Origin: Salinihabitans flavidus
GTDB taxonomy: Bacteria; Pseudomonadota; Alphaproteobacteria; Rhodobacterales; Rhodobacteraceae
Length of the DNA stretch: 64,000 bases
Assembly: GCF_900110425.1 (NCBI RefSeq)
Contig: NZ_FODS01000019.1
Location: forward strand, 1-64,000
Direction: 5' to 3'
The position numbers and the translations under genes are program-made. Shown here piece after piece: positions 25,230 to 34,721 of this stretch (its first letter is position 1; each line of letters starts with the position of its first letter). Under the pieces are notes generated by a model that was not told where the DNA came from, ran no database searches, and was given only the letters and a program-made list of their open reading frames with translations.

Positions 25230-28200
25230 ATGAAATCCGGAATTTTTCTTCCAGAACTGGTTCGCAAGACCGCCGAAGGTATTCTCGATCGCTACGACAC
25301 ACTCGTCGCGAACCTTCCTGAGGCTCCCGGTGTCGCTTGCTCAGGGCCGTCAAAGCTTGACCCGCTGAACGCACCGGAGGGCTACAGCGACCTCTACGAC
25401 GATGTCGCAAGGTCCCGGGATCTTTCGATCATCGCCGACCCGGATCTGCATTTCACGCTCTACGGGCGCCAGCAAGGCAGAGCACTGCTGGCCCGGATCC
25501 CGACAGACTTGAAACGGGTGGTGATAATCGCGCCCTCTTACCGCAAACAGTGTGGTATCGGCGAATACGGGCGCTACCTGTCCACAGTCCTCAAACGGCA
25601 GGTGGATGAGGTGCATGTGGTGCGGACGTCATCGGCGGCGATCGAGTTGGGCACGGATATCCTCGATGGGGCGCTGGTGCTCGTCAATCACGGCCCGGGC
25701 CTGTTCGACGGCCTGAACCCGAGGCTTTCGCAGGGGGAATCGACCACGCTTCTTTTGCAGAATCTTGACCGCATCGCACGCGACTTCGGCGGCGTGCCCC
25801 TGATGATCCATCATTCCCTGCTCGACACCGACCAGGACCTCCTGTTCTCGCGGCAGCAGCAGATTTTCAGTTCCGACATCCCGTCCACCGCGTTCATTTC
25901 ATCAGCCGGGCGGCACTTCTTCATTCCGACGCTGGAACTTGGCGTCTCACCGGTCGAACTACTCGACGATGCCAATGGGCACCGCGACACAGGAGACCGA
26001 GACATGCGGCCCGAGGTTGTGGGGTTCTTCGGATTTTTCCAGTATGGTGGCAAGGATTTCGACAGTCTCTTTCATCTTGTCCGCGAACTGCGTGGGCGGC
26101 TCGTGGGCTCGGTCGCGACTTCGAACGCGGATGAGTTGGCACGGTTCGAGGAAACGCTCAGCGCGCTCAACCTGCCTCATGACTTGGGGTCCGGGTGGGT
26201 GAAAGACACCGAACTGCTCGAACGCCTTCAGGATGCGGATTACTTCTACCTGCCGCAGAACGACTATGATCACTGGAACAACTCCGCGACGGCGCGTTTC
26301 GTGACCAATCTGGAGCGCCCCCTCTTCCTGCCGCCCCATCACCCTTTCCTCGACATGGCCGACGGGTCGATCTTCGCGTCCAAGGAAGACCTGCCGCGCA
26401 TCGTCGCGCACTTCCGCGAAGAGGGGCATTTTCAGCAGGCGGTGAACCGCGTCCGCGCGTTCCGCAAACGCGCCGACATGGCCAATACCGCGAAAGCCTT
26501 GCGCACAGAGATGGTGGCGCGCACGGCCTCCATCGGGCGCGAGTTGCTTGAATCGCCTTCGGCCTGCTCGGCCGAACGCTTCCTGGAATTGCCCGAGTCG
26601 GCTCGCCCCGCCTTTGCCGAAGTGCTGGGGGCAGCACCTGACGCAACGCTCGAAGAGGTTCTGCCGCATTTGCCCGCGCTCTACCGCGCGCCGGCCCCGC
26701 GTCAGTATTGGCGCAAGCATTATGAGCTTGGCGACCTGCTGCATGGCACACTGCTCGAAACCATCCATGATACCTATCTTGCCTGCGCCAAGCGCCCTGT
26801 GCGCTTCGCCGAACTCATCGACGCGCTTGCAACCACGCTTGACGAGACCGATCCGAACCTCTGGCCCTTCGCAACGACCGCGCGCGCGGCGATCCTGCGC
26901 GCCCTCGAGGAGAAGGGTGGACTATTCCATGATCCGGAGATTGTTTTCCTTGAAAACGGCGCCCTGACCGAAGACTGGCGCGCATTGCTCGATCCCGGGC
27001 GCATCGAGAGTTTCGTCACGGAAAAGGCAAAGCGGCGGGCACGTATCAGGGACGTTGCAAAGACCCGGCCCAAGCGCCGCCCGGCCGTCACGAACATGGC
27101 CGAACTCCTGGTCATTCCCGCCGAGATGTTGCAAGACCGATCCGCACCAATCGACCTTTCGGAACTGGACCTCGCGGACGTGCAATCGGCCCGCCGCCCC
27201 GCGCAGCGCCTCAACCGGCTTGTCGCGCAGGCCAACGCTGTCGGATTGTCACTGGGCGAGCATCTGGTTTTCGACCATATGCAGGTTCCCGAAATCGACC
27301 CCTCTGGCACGGAATATGCGCTGGAGGATTTCATCTTCTTCCAGGGCGATATGTTCCTCCTGAACGCGGTGCGGCGGATCGACAAGCGCGACCCCTATGC
27401 CCTTGAATCGCTAACGCTGACCTCGATGCTCAACACGCTTGGCATGGAAGCCGTATTGCGCCACCTTCTGATTCGTGCCGAAAACCGCGTGGAGATCGTG
27501 AACTTTGACGAGGGGCGCAAGCTGGAGGCCGAAAGCGATTCCTTCCGCCGGTTCATGGACGCCGCGCGCGACCCGCTCTGCGGGCTGATAGAAGCGCGCA
27601 ACGCCTATGAGATGCAGAAACGCCACAACACGCGGTGGTGGCTGGCCAACAAAGCGGCCTGCGACGCGATATGGCAAGACTGCGGCGCCAACTCCGGGTT
27701 CTTGAACCTGATCTATGCGCTGTTGTCTGAAAGCCCCGCTGAGCGTGCGAATCCGTCCACAAGGCACCACAACCCTTCCTGGCAAATGGATCGGATGGGC
27801 CGCTTTCACCGCAAAGTGGACGCGGAGCGAGACGGGATATCGCTTGAACCCGGGAAGTCCCTGAAAATTGCGCCAACCATGGCTGCGCTCTTCGAGCAAG
27901 CCAGTCTTGGGTTCTTTCCCGTCGAACCCGCCGGTGTCTGGACTAACGGGCTCTCAGGGTCGGTTCAACTCTCGCTGGAAGCCCCGGCTCTCGAAGGTCA
28001 AGACACATTACAGGTGCAGGTTGGTGTCTTCGGCTCCGCCCATTTCGACACTCCGCGGGAAATGCACATTTCACTGATGTCGTCGCAAACAACGGCACTG
28101 TCGCTCTTCGAGCGCAAGCCGGTCGAGCACACGCCCTCGCTCGACATCACGCGCCCGGTCACCAGGGACGAGGTGATCACCGTGGATGTTCCACTCCGCG

Positions 28201-28391
28201 ATCTGCCGGGTCCGGGGCTTTACACGCTTCACCTGGAGATCGACCAGGTCACAAGCCCCGCCGCCATGGGCGTGTCAGAGGATAGTCGAGAGTTGGGGAT
28301 TCTGCTGAAATCTCTATGCCTCTGTGTCACAGACGACTCCGACAAGGAAAACCAAAGCCAAGATCGAGTACTGCAGTACGAAGGAAAATAA
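25230..28391 (+). CDS. large glycosyltransferase-like protein (1053 residues)
   Basis: The N-terminal 450 residues resemble a GT-B (family 4-type) glycosyltransferase. RVVIIAPSYRKQCGIGEYGRYL matches the start of the acceptor domain, where relatives read R..CGIa.Y...L. The VVGFFGFFQYGGKDF segment opens the donor domain, and YFYLPQNDYDHWNNSATARF fits the sugar-nucleotide region. The remaining 600 residues match nothing I know. They contain a helical region (about 470-800) with MLNTLGMEAVLRHLLIR and a final beta-rich part (from about 905). The ATG at 25230 follows AAGAGG. A sulfotransferase gene begins immediately after its stop and a methyltransferase-like gene follows. The set probably builds or decorates a surface polysaccharide. 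Enzyme activity is inferred. Confidence 0.6.
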   Translation: MKSGIFLPELVRKTAEGILDRYDTLVANLPEAPGVACSGPSKLDPLNAPEGYSDLYDDVARSRDLSIIADPDLHFTLYGRQQGRALLARIPTDLKRVVIIAPSYRKQCGIGEYGRYLSTVLKRQVDEVHVVRTSSAAIELGTDILDGALVLVNHGPGLFDGLNPRLSQGESTTLLLQNLDRIARDFGGVPLMIHHSLLDTDQDLLFSRQQQIFSSDIPSTAFISSAGRHFFIPTLELGVSPVELLDDANGHRDTGDRDMRPEVVGFFGFFQYGGKDFDSLFHLVRELRGRLVGSVATSNADELARFEETLSALNLPHDLGSGWVKDTELLERLQDADYFYLPQNDYDHWNNSATARFVTNLERPLFLPPHHPFLDMADGSIFASKEDLPRIVAHFREEGHFQQAVNRVRAFRKRADMANTAKALRTEMVARTASIGRELLESPSACSAERFLELPESARPAFAEVLGAAPDATLEEVLPHLPALYRAPAPRQYWRKHYELGDLLHGTLLETIHDTYLACAKRPVRFAELIDALATTLDETDPNLWPFATTARAAILRALEEKGGLFHDPEIVFLENGALTEDWRALLDPGRIESFVTEKAKRRARIRDVAKTRPKRRPAVTNMAELLVIPAEMLQDRSAPIDLSELDLADVQSARRPAQRLNRLVAQANAVGLSLGEHLVFDHMQVPEIDPSGTEYALEDFIFFQGDMFLLNAVRRIDKRDPYALESLTLTSMLNTLGMEAVLRHLLIRAENRVEIVNFDEGRKLEAESDSFRRFMDAARDPLCGLIEARNAYEMQKRHNTRWWLANKAACDAIWQDCGANSGFLNLIYALLSESPAERANPSTRHHNPSWQMDRMGRFHRKVDAERDGISLEPGKSLKIAPTMAALFEQASLGFFPVEPAGVWTNGLSGSVQLSLEAPALEGQDTLQVQVGVFGSAHFDTPREMHISLMSSQTTALSLFERKPVEHTPSLDITRPVTRDEVITVDVPLRDLPGPGLYTLHLEIDQVTSPAAMGVSEDSRELGILLKSLCLCVTDDSDKENQSQDRVLQYEGK

Positions 28392-29252
28392 ATGGCCACC
28401 CTGATAAACAAAAAAAGAAAGACGATATTCATCCATATTCCAAAATGCGCTGGAACGACGATTTCAACCGTTTTGATGAAAAACGCTCCCGGGGAATGGG
28501 TACCATCAAGCAAGATAGAGAATATCGATGCGTTGGTTTCGAAGAAAATACAAAGAAACAGGGATAAGGTCTGGTCGGACCATGCAAGATACATGGATGT
28601 CGCGGCTGCAATCGGAAAAGAAGAAATCAAGGATTACAAGGTCTTCACGGCAACCCGCGATCCTTGGGACAGGGCCTTGAGCACCTACCACTTTATCAGA
28701 AGATTTGATGGCCCTTTGATAGCGGAACTCCTTCGGGGCATGACATTTTCGGATTTTCTGTTCTACTACAGCAAGGTGGGAGCGGCCCCGCAGGTTGACT
28801 GGCTCACGGATGAGACCGGGGCCATCGCGGACATAGACCTATTTGACAACGCAGAGATAAACGGTCGGATGGCCGAATTTCTGCTTGAAGAATTCAATGC
28901 CGACGTGCGCGATACCCGCGAAAATGTATCGGTTCGCAAGGCGAAGGATGCCAGCTCGGATACTGACTTTGTTGGAAATGTAGCCGCCAAGATATTTGTC
29001 ACGACATATGAACGGGATTTCTCTGATCTTGGGTATGATAGGTTCGAGAAAGGTCCGAAACATACTCGGGGGAAAGGTGACTTTCCGATCGTTTCCGAAT
29101 CCGGATTCGTGTCCGAGGCCGCATTCTGGGACTCCCGGAACCTTTCGGACGACAGCGCGCTGACAGAAGCGTTGGGGCAATACCGAGATATGCGGGAAAA
29201 GAGTACTTTGAAACTTCTCGACCTGTATGATGCATCCCAAAGGCGCAGGTGA
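28392..29252 (+). CDS. sulfotransferase-family protein
   Basis: The 286-residue protein opens with KKRKTIFIHIPKCAGTT. This is the 5'-phosphosulfate-binding loop of carbohydrate sulfotransferases (the family 2/galactose-type HIPKxAGTS motif). A second conserved region, FTATRDPWDRALSTYHFI, matches the 3'-phosphate-binding RDPxxRxxS motif. It should transfer sulfate from PAPS to a hydroxyl of a glycan or lipid in the cytoplasm. The ATG touches the stop of the large glycosyltransferase-like gene, with GAAGGAAAA as ribosome site, so they share an mRNA. The gene is clearly more A+T-rich than its neighbours (runs of A and poor third-position G+C), which suggests separate acquisition. Confidence 0.82.
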   Translation: MATLINKKRKTIFIHIPKCAGTTISTVLMKNAPGEWVPSSKIENIDALVSKKIQRNRDKVWSDHARYMDVAAAIGKEEIKDYKVFTATRDPWDRALSTYHFIRRFDGPLIAELLRGMTFSDFLFYYSKVGAAPQVDWLTDETGAIADIDLFDNAEINGRMAEFLLEEFNADVRDTRENVSVRKAKDASSDTDFVGNVAAKIFVTTYERDFSDLGYDRFEKGPKHTRGKGDFPIVSESGFVSEAAFWDSRNLSDDSALTEALGQYRDMREKSTLKLLDLYDASQRRR

Positions 29253-29351
29253 TCGAGGCGATGGAGGCCGCCGAAGATCGCGGTTCGGATGCTTGGCGGG
29301 CCATGTTCAGGGCAGATCGAGCGATATGCCGGACACTGGAAAGGCAGACAA

Positions 29352-30335
29352 ATGCGCTATCACGTCATGAAGGTGCAAAACCTCTCACCACTGTTTCGCG
29401 GGCTTCGGTTGAGCGGCAAACAATGGCTGGACAGGCAGGCCCCCGGGTTCACCGGCACGTTGCGGCTGCTGGGGCCGGAGGCGGGCGCGATAACGCCGGT
29501 TTTGCGTGATCGCACCGGGGCTGTGATCGAATGCGCGTGGCAGCACCCCGATCCGCCGGATCCCGGCGATCTGGCGATCCTGCGGCAACCACCGGAAAAT
29601 CGGCTTCTCCTGCAGGGCCGCTTCGAGTTTCCAGAGGTCGGCCCGCTTGAGATCGTGGACAGCACCACAGACACCATTCTGGCAACCCTGACACCGGGCA
29701 TAGCGTTCCCCGACCATATCTTCGACCTGTTGGAGGAGACCCGGCTCAGTGGATTTGCCCCGCTCGGGTTCGCCAATTTTGTCGAGACCGGCACGCTATT
29801 CGGCCATACCACCTTGCATGCGAGCTACTGGTTCGATCATGTCACGACGATCGAGCTGTCGGAAGTTCTGCATGCGCAGGCGTTGAAACATCTGGCCCAC
29901 CGGCCGAATGTGACATGTCTGCAGGGCAACTCCGCGGAGCGGCTTCCCGAGGTCATCGCGGGACTGGAAGGGGCATCGTTCTTCTTTCTCGATGCCCATT
30001 GGAGCGGAGACAACTCGGTCGATTGGGGCGCCTCGAATTTTAAGGGCTATCCGGCAGAAACAGCCCGCATTGAAGACCCCTCCCTGCCCGAGGGAGAACG
30101 TCAGGTGCCATTGCTGTCAGAACTGCGCGCCATCGCGGAGGGCCACACCGGCGCCGCGCTGGTGCTGATCGACGACTGGCAGACGCCCGGGCTGAAGGAT
30201 GCGAATTTTGCCGGTGAAGACTGGAGTCACATTGACCCCGCCCGCTTGATCGACTGGATGGCGGCGCACCCACGCACCCATGCCCACTTCCGCGCAAGCT
30301 GGAATCGCTATGTCTGGCAGCTCGACCCGGCCTGA
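29352..30335 (+). CDS. class I methyltransferase-like protein with N-terminal extension
   Basis: From ATG 29352 (AAAGGCAG upstream) the protein has 327 residues. The first 130 are an uncharacterised, mostly beta-type region. The C-terminal 190 have a Rossmann-like methyltransferase pattern: NFVETGTLFGHTTL (motif I), VTTIELSE (motif II acidic residue), VTCLQGNSAERLPEV (motif III) and FFFLDAHWSGD (motif IV). Similar proteins occur in polysaccharide clusters, where they methylate sugars or are of unknown function. It follows the sulfotransferase by about 100 bases on the same strand. The gene ends 38 bases before the tRNA-Val 3' end on the other strand. Substrate and activity are unproven. Confidence 0.65.
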   Translation: MRYHVMKVQNLSPLFRGLRLSGKQWLDRQAPGFTGTLRLLGPEAGAITPVLRDRTGAVIECAWQHPDPPDPGDLAILRQPPENRLLLQGRFEFPEVGPLEIVDSTTDTILATLTPGIAFPDHIFDLLEETRLSGFAPLGFANFVETGTLFGHTTLHASYWFDHVTTIELSEVLHAQALKHLAHRPNVTCLQGNSAERLPEVIAGLEGASFFFLDAHWSGDNSVDWGASNFKGYPAETARIEDPSLPEGERQVPLLSELRAIAEGHTGAALVLIDDWQTPGLKDANFAGEDWSHIDPARLIDWMAAHPRTHAHFRASWNRYVWQLDPA

Positions 30336-30373
30336 TCAGGCCGGAGTTTCGCGGCAATTTCAAAAGGATGGAA

Positions 30374-30448
30374 TGGTGGGTGATAGAGGATTTGAACCTC
30401 TGACATCTTCGATGTGAACGAAGCGCTCTACCACTGAGCTAATCACCC
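30374..30448 (-). tRNA. tRNA-Val (anticodon CAC)
   Basis: On the minus strand GGGTGAT (30448-30442) pairs with ATCACCC (30384-30378), followed by A and an encoded CCA. D arm TTAGCTCAGTGGTAGAGC; anticodon arm CTTCG-TTCACAT-CGAAG gives anticodon CAC (reads GTG, Val); T arm AGAGGTTCAAATCCTCT. Length is 75 bases. Confidence 0.97.
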
Positions 30449-30467
30449 GGTGCCGCGCTAATTAGCG

Positions 30468-30845
30468 TTACTCGGCTGGCTCTGCAAGAGGCTCTTGCCC
30501 GCTTTCAACAGGTTTTTTCAATGGCTGCCGAACGCGTGCGGTCATCACCATGCCATTGGATTTTTCCTTGGTGTTGGTGACCTTCATCTTGCCGAAATCA
30601 CGCAGGTTCAGATCGCGTCCCTCCGCGAGCGCCGCCCCGAGGATCGCCAGCGCTGCCTCGATCGCCGGTTTCGCATCGCGCTTCTTGATGCCGCTGCGCT
30701 CCACCACCATCTCGACCAGTTCCGGGTTCTTCAGTTCCGGCGCGCTCACCTCAGGTGCCTGATCGCGCACGACCACAGGCTCCGGCGCCGGGGCCGTCTT
30801 CGCCGTACTGCTGGCTCTCACACTCGTCTTCTTTACCGTTGCCAT
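30468..30845 (-). CDS. HU-like DNA-binding protein with Ala/Pro-rich N-terminus
   Basis: From ATG 30845 the protein has 125 residues. An N-terminal Ala/Pro/Lys-rich segment of about 40 residues is followed by an HU/IHF-type fold at about 40-115: ELVEMVVERSGIKKRDAKPAIEAALAILGAAL, then LNLRDFGKMKV, the strand before the DNA-binding arm. The arm itself is short (NTKEKSNGMVMTARVRQPLKK) compared with true HU. Proteins of this kind are common next to lon and tRNA-Val in Rhodobacteraceae and are probably nucleoid-associated. The ribosome site is GAGGCGAGAG. An upstream in-frame start at 30893 has no support. Confidence 0.8.
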   Translation of the reverse strand: MATVKKTSVRASSTAKTAPAPEPVVVRDQAPEVSAPELKNPELVEMVVERSGIKKRDAKPAIEAALAILGAALAEGRDLNLRDFGKMKVTNTKEKSNGMVMTARVRQPLKKPVESGQEPLAEPAE

Positions 30846-30936
30846 ACCACTCTCGCCTCTTTTTTCGCTCGGTTTATGGCGGCAAGCTAGCATAGCAAGG
30901 AGAGTCAGGCCAGCATCGCGTTTCAGGCATGCAAAT

Positions 30937-30958
30937 GGGGCGCCCTTTCGGACGCCCC
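30937..30958 (-). terminator. hairpin after lon, possible intrinsic terminator
   Basis: GGGGCG (30937-30942) pairs with CGCCCC (30953-30958), with an inner CC/GG pair around a TTTC loop. In the lon direction it is followed by only ATTTGCATG, a poor T-run. It lies 24 bases past the lon stop. Confidence 0.45.
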
Positions 30959-30981
30959 CTGATGCGGTCGCGATCCCGGGA

Positions 30982-33390
30982 TCAGTGCGCCGTGGCGCCC
31001 TGCCCTTCGCGGGTTTTGAGCGCGGCCTCCGCGGCGGCGGCCTCCTCGGCGGCCTCGTCCCATTCCACCGGCTCGGGCATGCGCACCAGCGCCAGCTTCA
31101 GAACATCCTGCACATGCGACACCGGAATGATCTCGAGCCCCTCTTTGACATTGTCGGGGATCTCGGTGAGGTCCTTCTTGTTCTCTTCGGGGATCAGAAC
31201 CGTCTTGATCCCGCCCCGAAGCGCGGCAAGGAGCTTCTCCTTGAGCCCGCCAATCGCAAGCGCGTTCCCGCGCAGCGTCACCTCGCCGGTCATGGCGATG
31301 TCCTTGCGCACCGGAATACCGGTGAGCACGGACACGATGGATGTCACCATCGCCAGACCCGCACTCGGCCCGTCCTTGGGCGTCGCGCCCTCTGGAACGT
31401 GAACGTGAATGTCCATCTTTTCGAATTTCGGCGGCTTGACTCCGATCTGCGGCGCAATGGACTGCACGTAGGACGACGCCGCGTCGATCGACTCCTTCAT
31501 CACGTCGCCAAGCGTGCCGGTGGTTTTCATCCGGCCCTTGCCCGGCAGGCGCAGCGCCTCGATCTGAAGCAGATCGCCCCCCACGCTGGTATAGGCCAGC
31601 CCGGTGACGACACCCACCTGGTCCTCCTGTTCGGCCAGACCGTAGCGGTATTTGCGCACCCCGAGAAACTCGCTGAGGTTGTCGGGCGTGATCACCACCG
31701 TCTCGACCGACTTGCGCACGATCTTCGTGACCGCCTTGCGCGCCAGCTTGGCGATCTCGCGCTCAAGGTTCCGCACGCCCGCCTCGCGGGTGTAATAGCG
31801 GATGATGTCGGTCAGCGCCTCGTCGGTCAGTTCGAACTCCTTGGCTTTCAGACCGTGGTTCTTCACCTGCTTGGCAATCAGATGCTGCTTGGCGATCTCG
31901 CGCTTTTCATCCTCGGTGTAGCCCGCCAGCGGAATGATCTCCATCCGGTCGAGAAGCGGCCCCGGCATGGTGTAGCTGTTCGCCGTGGTCAGGAACATCA
32001 CGTTGCTCAGGTCGTATTCCACCTCAAGATAGTGGTCCGAGAAGGTGCTGTTCTGCTCGGGGTCGAGAACCTCCAGCATCGCGCTGGCCGGATCGCCCCG
32101 GAAATCCTGTCCCATCTTGTCGATCTCGTCGAGCAGGATGAGCGGATTGGTGGTCTTGGCCTTCTTCAGCGCCTGAATGATCTTGCCCGGCATGGAGCCG
32201 ATATAGGTCCGGCGGTGGCCGCGGATCTCGGATTCGTCACGCACACCGCCAAGGCTGATGCGAATGAACTCGCGCCCGGTGGCCCGTGCCACCGACTTGC
32301 CAAGCGACGTCTTGCCCACGCCCGGAGGCCCGACAAGGCACATGATCGGCCCCTTGAGCTTCTTGGAGCGTTGCTGCACCGCGAGGTATTCGACGATCCG
32401 CTCCTTGACCTTCTCAAGGCCATAGTGGTCGTCGTCGAGGATCTTTTCGGCGCGGCCCAGATCCTTCTTGACCCGCGACTTCACGCCCCACGGGATCGAC
32501 AGCATCCAGTCGAGATAGTTGCGCACAACCGTGGCCTCGGCGCTCATCGGCGACATGTTCTTGAGCTTCTTGAACTCGGCCTCGGCCTTCTCGCGCGCCT
32601 CCTTGGAGAACTTGGTCTCCTTGATGCGCTCTTCCAGCTCGGCCAGTTCGCCCTCGCCGTCCTCGCCATCGCCCAGCTCGCGCTGGATGGCCTTCATCTG
32701 TTCGTTGAGGTAATACTCGCGCTGGGTCTTCTCCATCTGCGATTTCACGCGGGTCTTGATCTTCTTCTCGACCTGAAGCACCGACATCTCGCCCTGCATC
32801 AGGCCATAGACCTTCTCCAGACGTTCGCTCACGCTCAGGGTCTCCAGAAGCTCCTGCTTGCGGTCCACCTCGATGCCCAGATGCCCGGCCACCAGATCGG
32901 CGAGCCGCGCCGGATCGGACGATTCGGACACCGCCGAAAGCGCCTCTTCGGGGATATTCTTCTTCACCTTGGCATAGCGTTCGAACTCCGAGGACACGGT
33001 GCGCAACAGCGCCTCGACGGTGGCGGCATCGCCCTCGCCTTCGGTCATCCGCTCGGCCTTGGCCTCGAAGAAGCTTTCGTTTTCAACGAATTCGGTGATG
33101 CGCACCCGGCTCTGACCCTCGACCAGAACCTTGACGGTGCCATCGGGCAGTTTGAGAAGTTGCAGCACGTTGGCCAACACGCCAACGCGATAGATTCCAT
33201 CCTCGGCCGGGTCGTCATCGGCAGGGTCAATCTGGCTCGACAGCAGGATCTGCTTGTCGTCCGACATCACCTCCTCAAGCGCGCGCACCGACTTCTCGCG
33301 CCCCACGAACAGCGGCACGATCATGTGCGGAAACACCACGATGTCACGCAGCGGAAGCACGGGATAGGATGTGTTGAGTGGCTCTTGCAT
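30982..33390 (-). CDS. lon: ATP-dependent protease Lon
   Basis: This is a full-length LonA of 802 residues. The N-terminal substrate-binding domain ([23 protein letters not shown]) and a long coiled-coil region are followed by the AAA+ module (Walker [11 protein letters not shown], Walker B LILLDEID). The Ser-Lys protease domain has [11 protein letters not shown] with the catalytic Ser and, 43 residues on, the Lys in [10 protein letters not shown]. Lon degrades misfolded and regulatory proteins in the cytoplasm. The ribosome site is GAGGACCGAG. It stands alone after the HU-like gene. The plus strand carries an 825-codon open frame that is purely its antisense. I see no heat-shock promoter that I would defend. 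Confidence 0.98.
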   Translation of the reverse strand: MQEPLNTSYPVLPLRDIVVFPHMIVPLFVGREKSVRALEEVMSDDKQILLSSQIDPADDDPAEDGIYRVGVLANVLQLLKLPDGTVKVLVEGQSRVRITEFVENESFFEAKAERMTEGEGDAATVEALLRTVSSEFERYAKVKKNIPEEALSAVSESSDPARLADLVAGHLGIEVDRKQELLETLSVSERLEKVYGLMQGEMSVLQVEKKIKTRVKSQMEKTQREYYLNEQMKAIQRELGDGEDGEGELAELEERIKETKFSKEAREKAEAEFKKLKNMSPMSAEATVVRNYLDWMLSIPWGVKSRVKKDLGRAEKILDDDHYGLEKVKERIVEYLAVQQRSKKLKGPIMCLVGPPGVGKTSLGKSVARATGREFIRISLGGVRDESEIRGHRRTYIGSMPGKIIQALKKAKTTNPLILLDEIDKMGQDFRGDPASAMLEVLDPEQNSTFSDHYLEVEYDLSNVMFLTTANSYTMPGPLLDRMEIIPLAGYTEDEKREIAKQHLIAKQVKNHGLKAKEFELTDEALTDIIRYYTREAGVRNLEREIAKLARKAVTKIVRKSVETVVITPDNLSEFLGVRKYRYGLAEQEDQVGVVTGLAYTSVGGDLLQIEALRLPGKGRMKTTGTLGDVMKESIDAASSYVQSIAPQIGVKPPKFEKMDIHVHVPEGATPKDGPSAGLAMVTSIVSVLTGIPVRKDIAMTGEVTLRGNALAIGGLKEKLLAALRGGIKTVLIPEENKKDLTEIPDNVKEGLEIIPVSHVQDVLKLALVRMPEPVEWDEAAEEAAAAEAALKTREGQGATAH

Positions 33391-33750
33391 ACTCGGTCCT
33401 CATATATGGCAGGACAGGCGCGCCCCGGTTATCGGCGGCTTCGGCCTGATCCCCTCTCTTGAAGGTTAATCTGGGTCGCGGTGGGTTTGATTTCAACCTC
33501 GGCCCGCGCAGGCTGGCGCCCAACATGCCGTCTGCGCCTCCGCTCCACAAGCGCGTTCTGCAACAAATCCACTGCAATCGGACGATCAGGGGGGGCACGA
33601 GCCCGTCGGCGCTTGCGCGGGGGCGCGCGCCGACGCGATCACGAAAACCACGTGCCAGCACCTCCAAACCACCTTGCGGGGCGGACACAAACGCGGCAGG
33701 TTCAACCAATTTAGACGTCCGACCAATTTCACAGACGATAGGCCGACGCC
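33391..33750. other. 360-base divergent region between lon and a methyltransferase-like gene
   Basis: Must contain the lon promoter on the minus strand and that of the next gene on the plus strand. The middle is G+C-rich with no clear -35/-10 or palindrome. Overlapping open frames on both strands lack ribosome sites. Nothing else was found. Confidence 0.4.
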
Positions 33751-34617
33751 ATGAAAGCCCTGATTTCAAGACTCCTCTATACCCGCGAATTCCGCAACTC
33801 GCTCTGGGGGGCGATGGCGCGCGGGCTGATCCGTCGCACGGCGAAACGGATGAAATATTCCGTCGATTTCCAGGTCGATATGCTGGCTGTGGACCGCCCG
33901 CACTACGCCTGGTGCATGCTGGGGGCCGCGCGGCTCGCCAAACGTTTGGGCCACGACAGGATCTCGGCCATCGAATTTGGCGTCGCGGGCGGCAACGGTC
34001 TGGCCTACATGTGCGACTTCGCCCGCGACGTGGAGCGGGTTACCGGGGTCAAGGTCGACTGCTATGGCTTCGAAACAGGTCAGGGCATGCCCGAACCGGA
34101 AGGCCCGTACGATCTGCCCTATTGGTTCGCGGCCAGCCAATACAAGATGGACCGCGCCGCGCTGGAGGCCCGCGTGCCGGAGGCGCATCTGGTGCTCGGC
34201 GATATAGACGAGACAATCGACGGTTTTCTGGAAAGCCACAAACCCGCGCCCATCGGGGTGATCTTCAACGACACCGATTACCATTCCTCCACCCGCGACA
34301 GCTTTCGCATCTTCCGGCAGGTGAAGAATCGGCCCGAGCATTTCCTGCCCCGGATCTTCATGTATTTCGACGATGTTCTGGGCTCGGAGTTCGAGATGTA
34401 CGCAGAGCACAACGGCCAGCTCCGCGCCATTGCCGAACTGAACGCCGAACAGAAGGCGATCCGCATTCACCGCAATCAGAACCTGATTCATCAGGACTAC
34501 CTGCCTTATCGGCACCAAATCTACTATGGCCACCTGTTCGACCACCCCAATTACAACACCTACATTGGCGAGGGGCGGCAGGAGGCGATCGAGGATCGTT
34601 TGAAACTCAGAACCTGA
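33751..34617 (+). CDS. class I SAM-dependent methyltransferase-like protein
   Basis: The 288-residue protein has a Rossmann-type core: ISAIEFGVAGGNGLAYMC matches motif I (E-F-G-V-x-x-G), CYGFETGQGMPEPEG follows as the motif II region, and HLVLGDIDETIDGFL and IGVIFNDTDYHSS fill motifs III-IV. The first 45 residues are helical and basic (MKALISRLLYTREFRNSLWG). The ending (PNYNTYIGEG) is unlike common families. Such proteins occur near surface-polysaccharide genes. The substrate is unknown. No strong ribosome site is visible before ATG 33751. It stands alone on its strand and probably forms its own unit. Confidence 0.65.
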   Translation: MKALISRLLYTREFRNSLWGAMARGLIRRTAKRMKYSVDFQVDMLAVDRPHYAWCMLGAARLAKRLGHDRISAIEFGVAGGNGLAYMCDFARDVERVTGVKVDCYGFETGQGMPEPEGPYDLPYWFAASQYKMDRAALEARVPEAHLVLGDIDETIDGFLESHKPAPIGVIFNDTDYHSSTRDSFRIFRQVKNRPEHFLPRIFMYFDDVLGSEFEMYAEHNGQLRAIAELNAEQKAIRIHRNQNLIHQDYLPYRHQIYYGHLFDHPNYNTYIGEGRQEAIEDRLKLRT

Positions 34618-34721
34618 GATACCCGCTCCAGACCGGACCGGTCCGCGCCATCAGGCTTGATCGGGCGGCCGTTTCGCGCGACCCTGCTCCTTGAAGGCTG
34701 GCCAGTTTCGGGAGGATGCCG

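Noticed and set aside
30985-33462. 825-codon open frame on the plus strand
   Set aside because: It is the exact antisense of lon. High G+C keeps the opposite frame free of stops; the lon strand has all motifs and a ribosome site.
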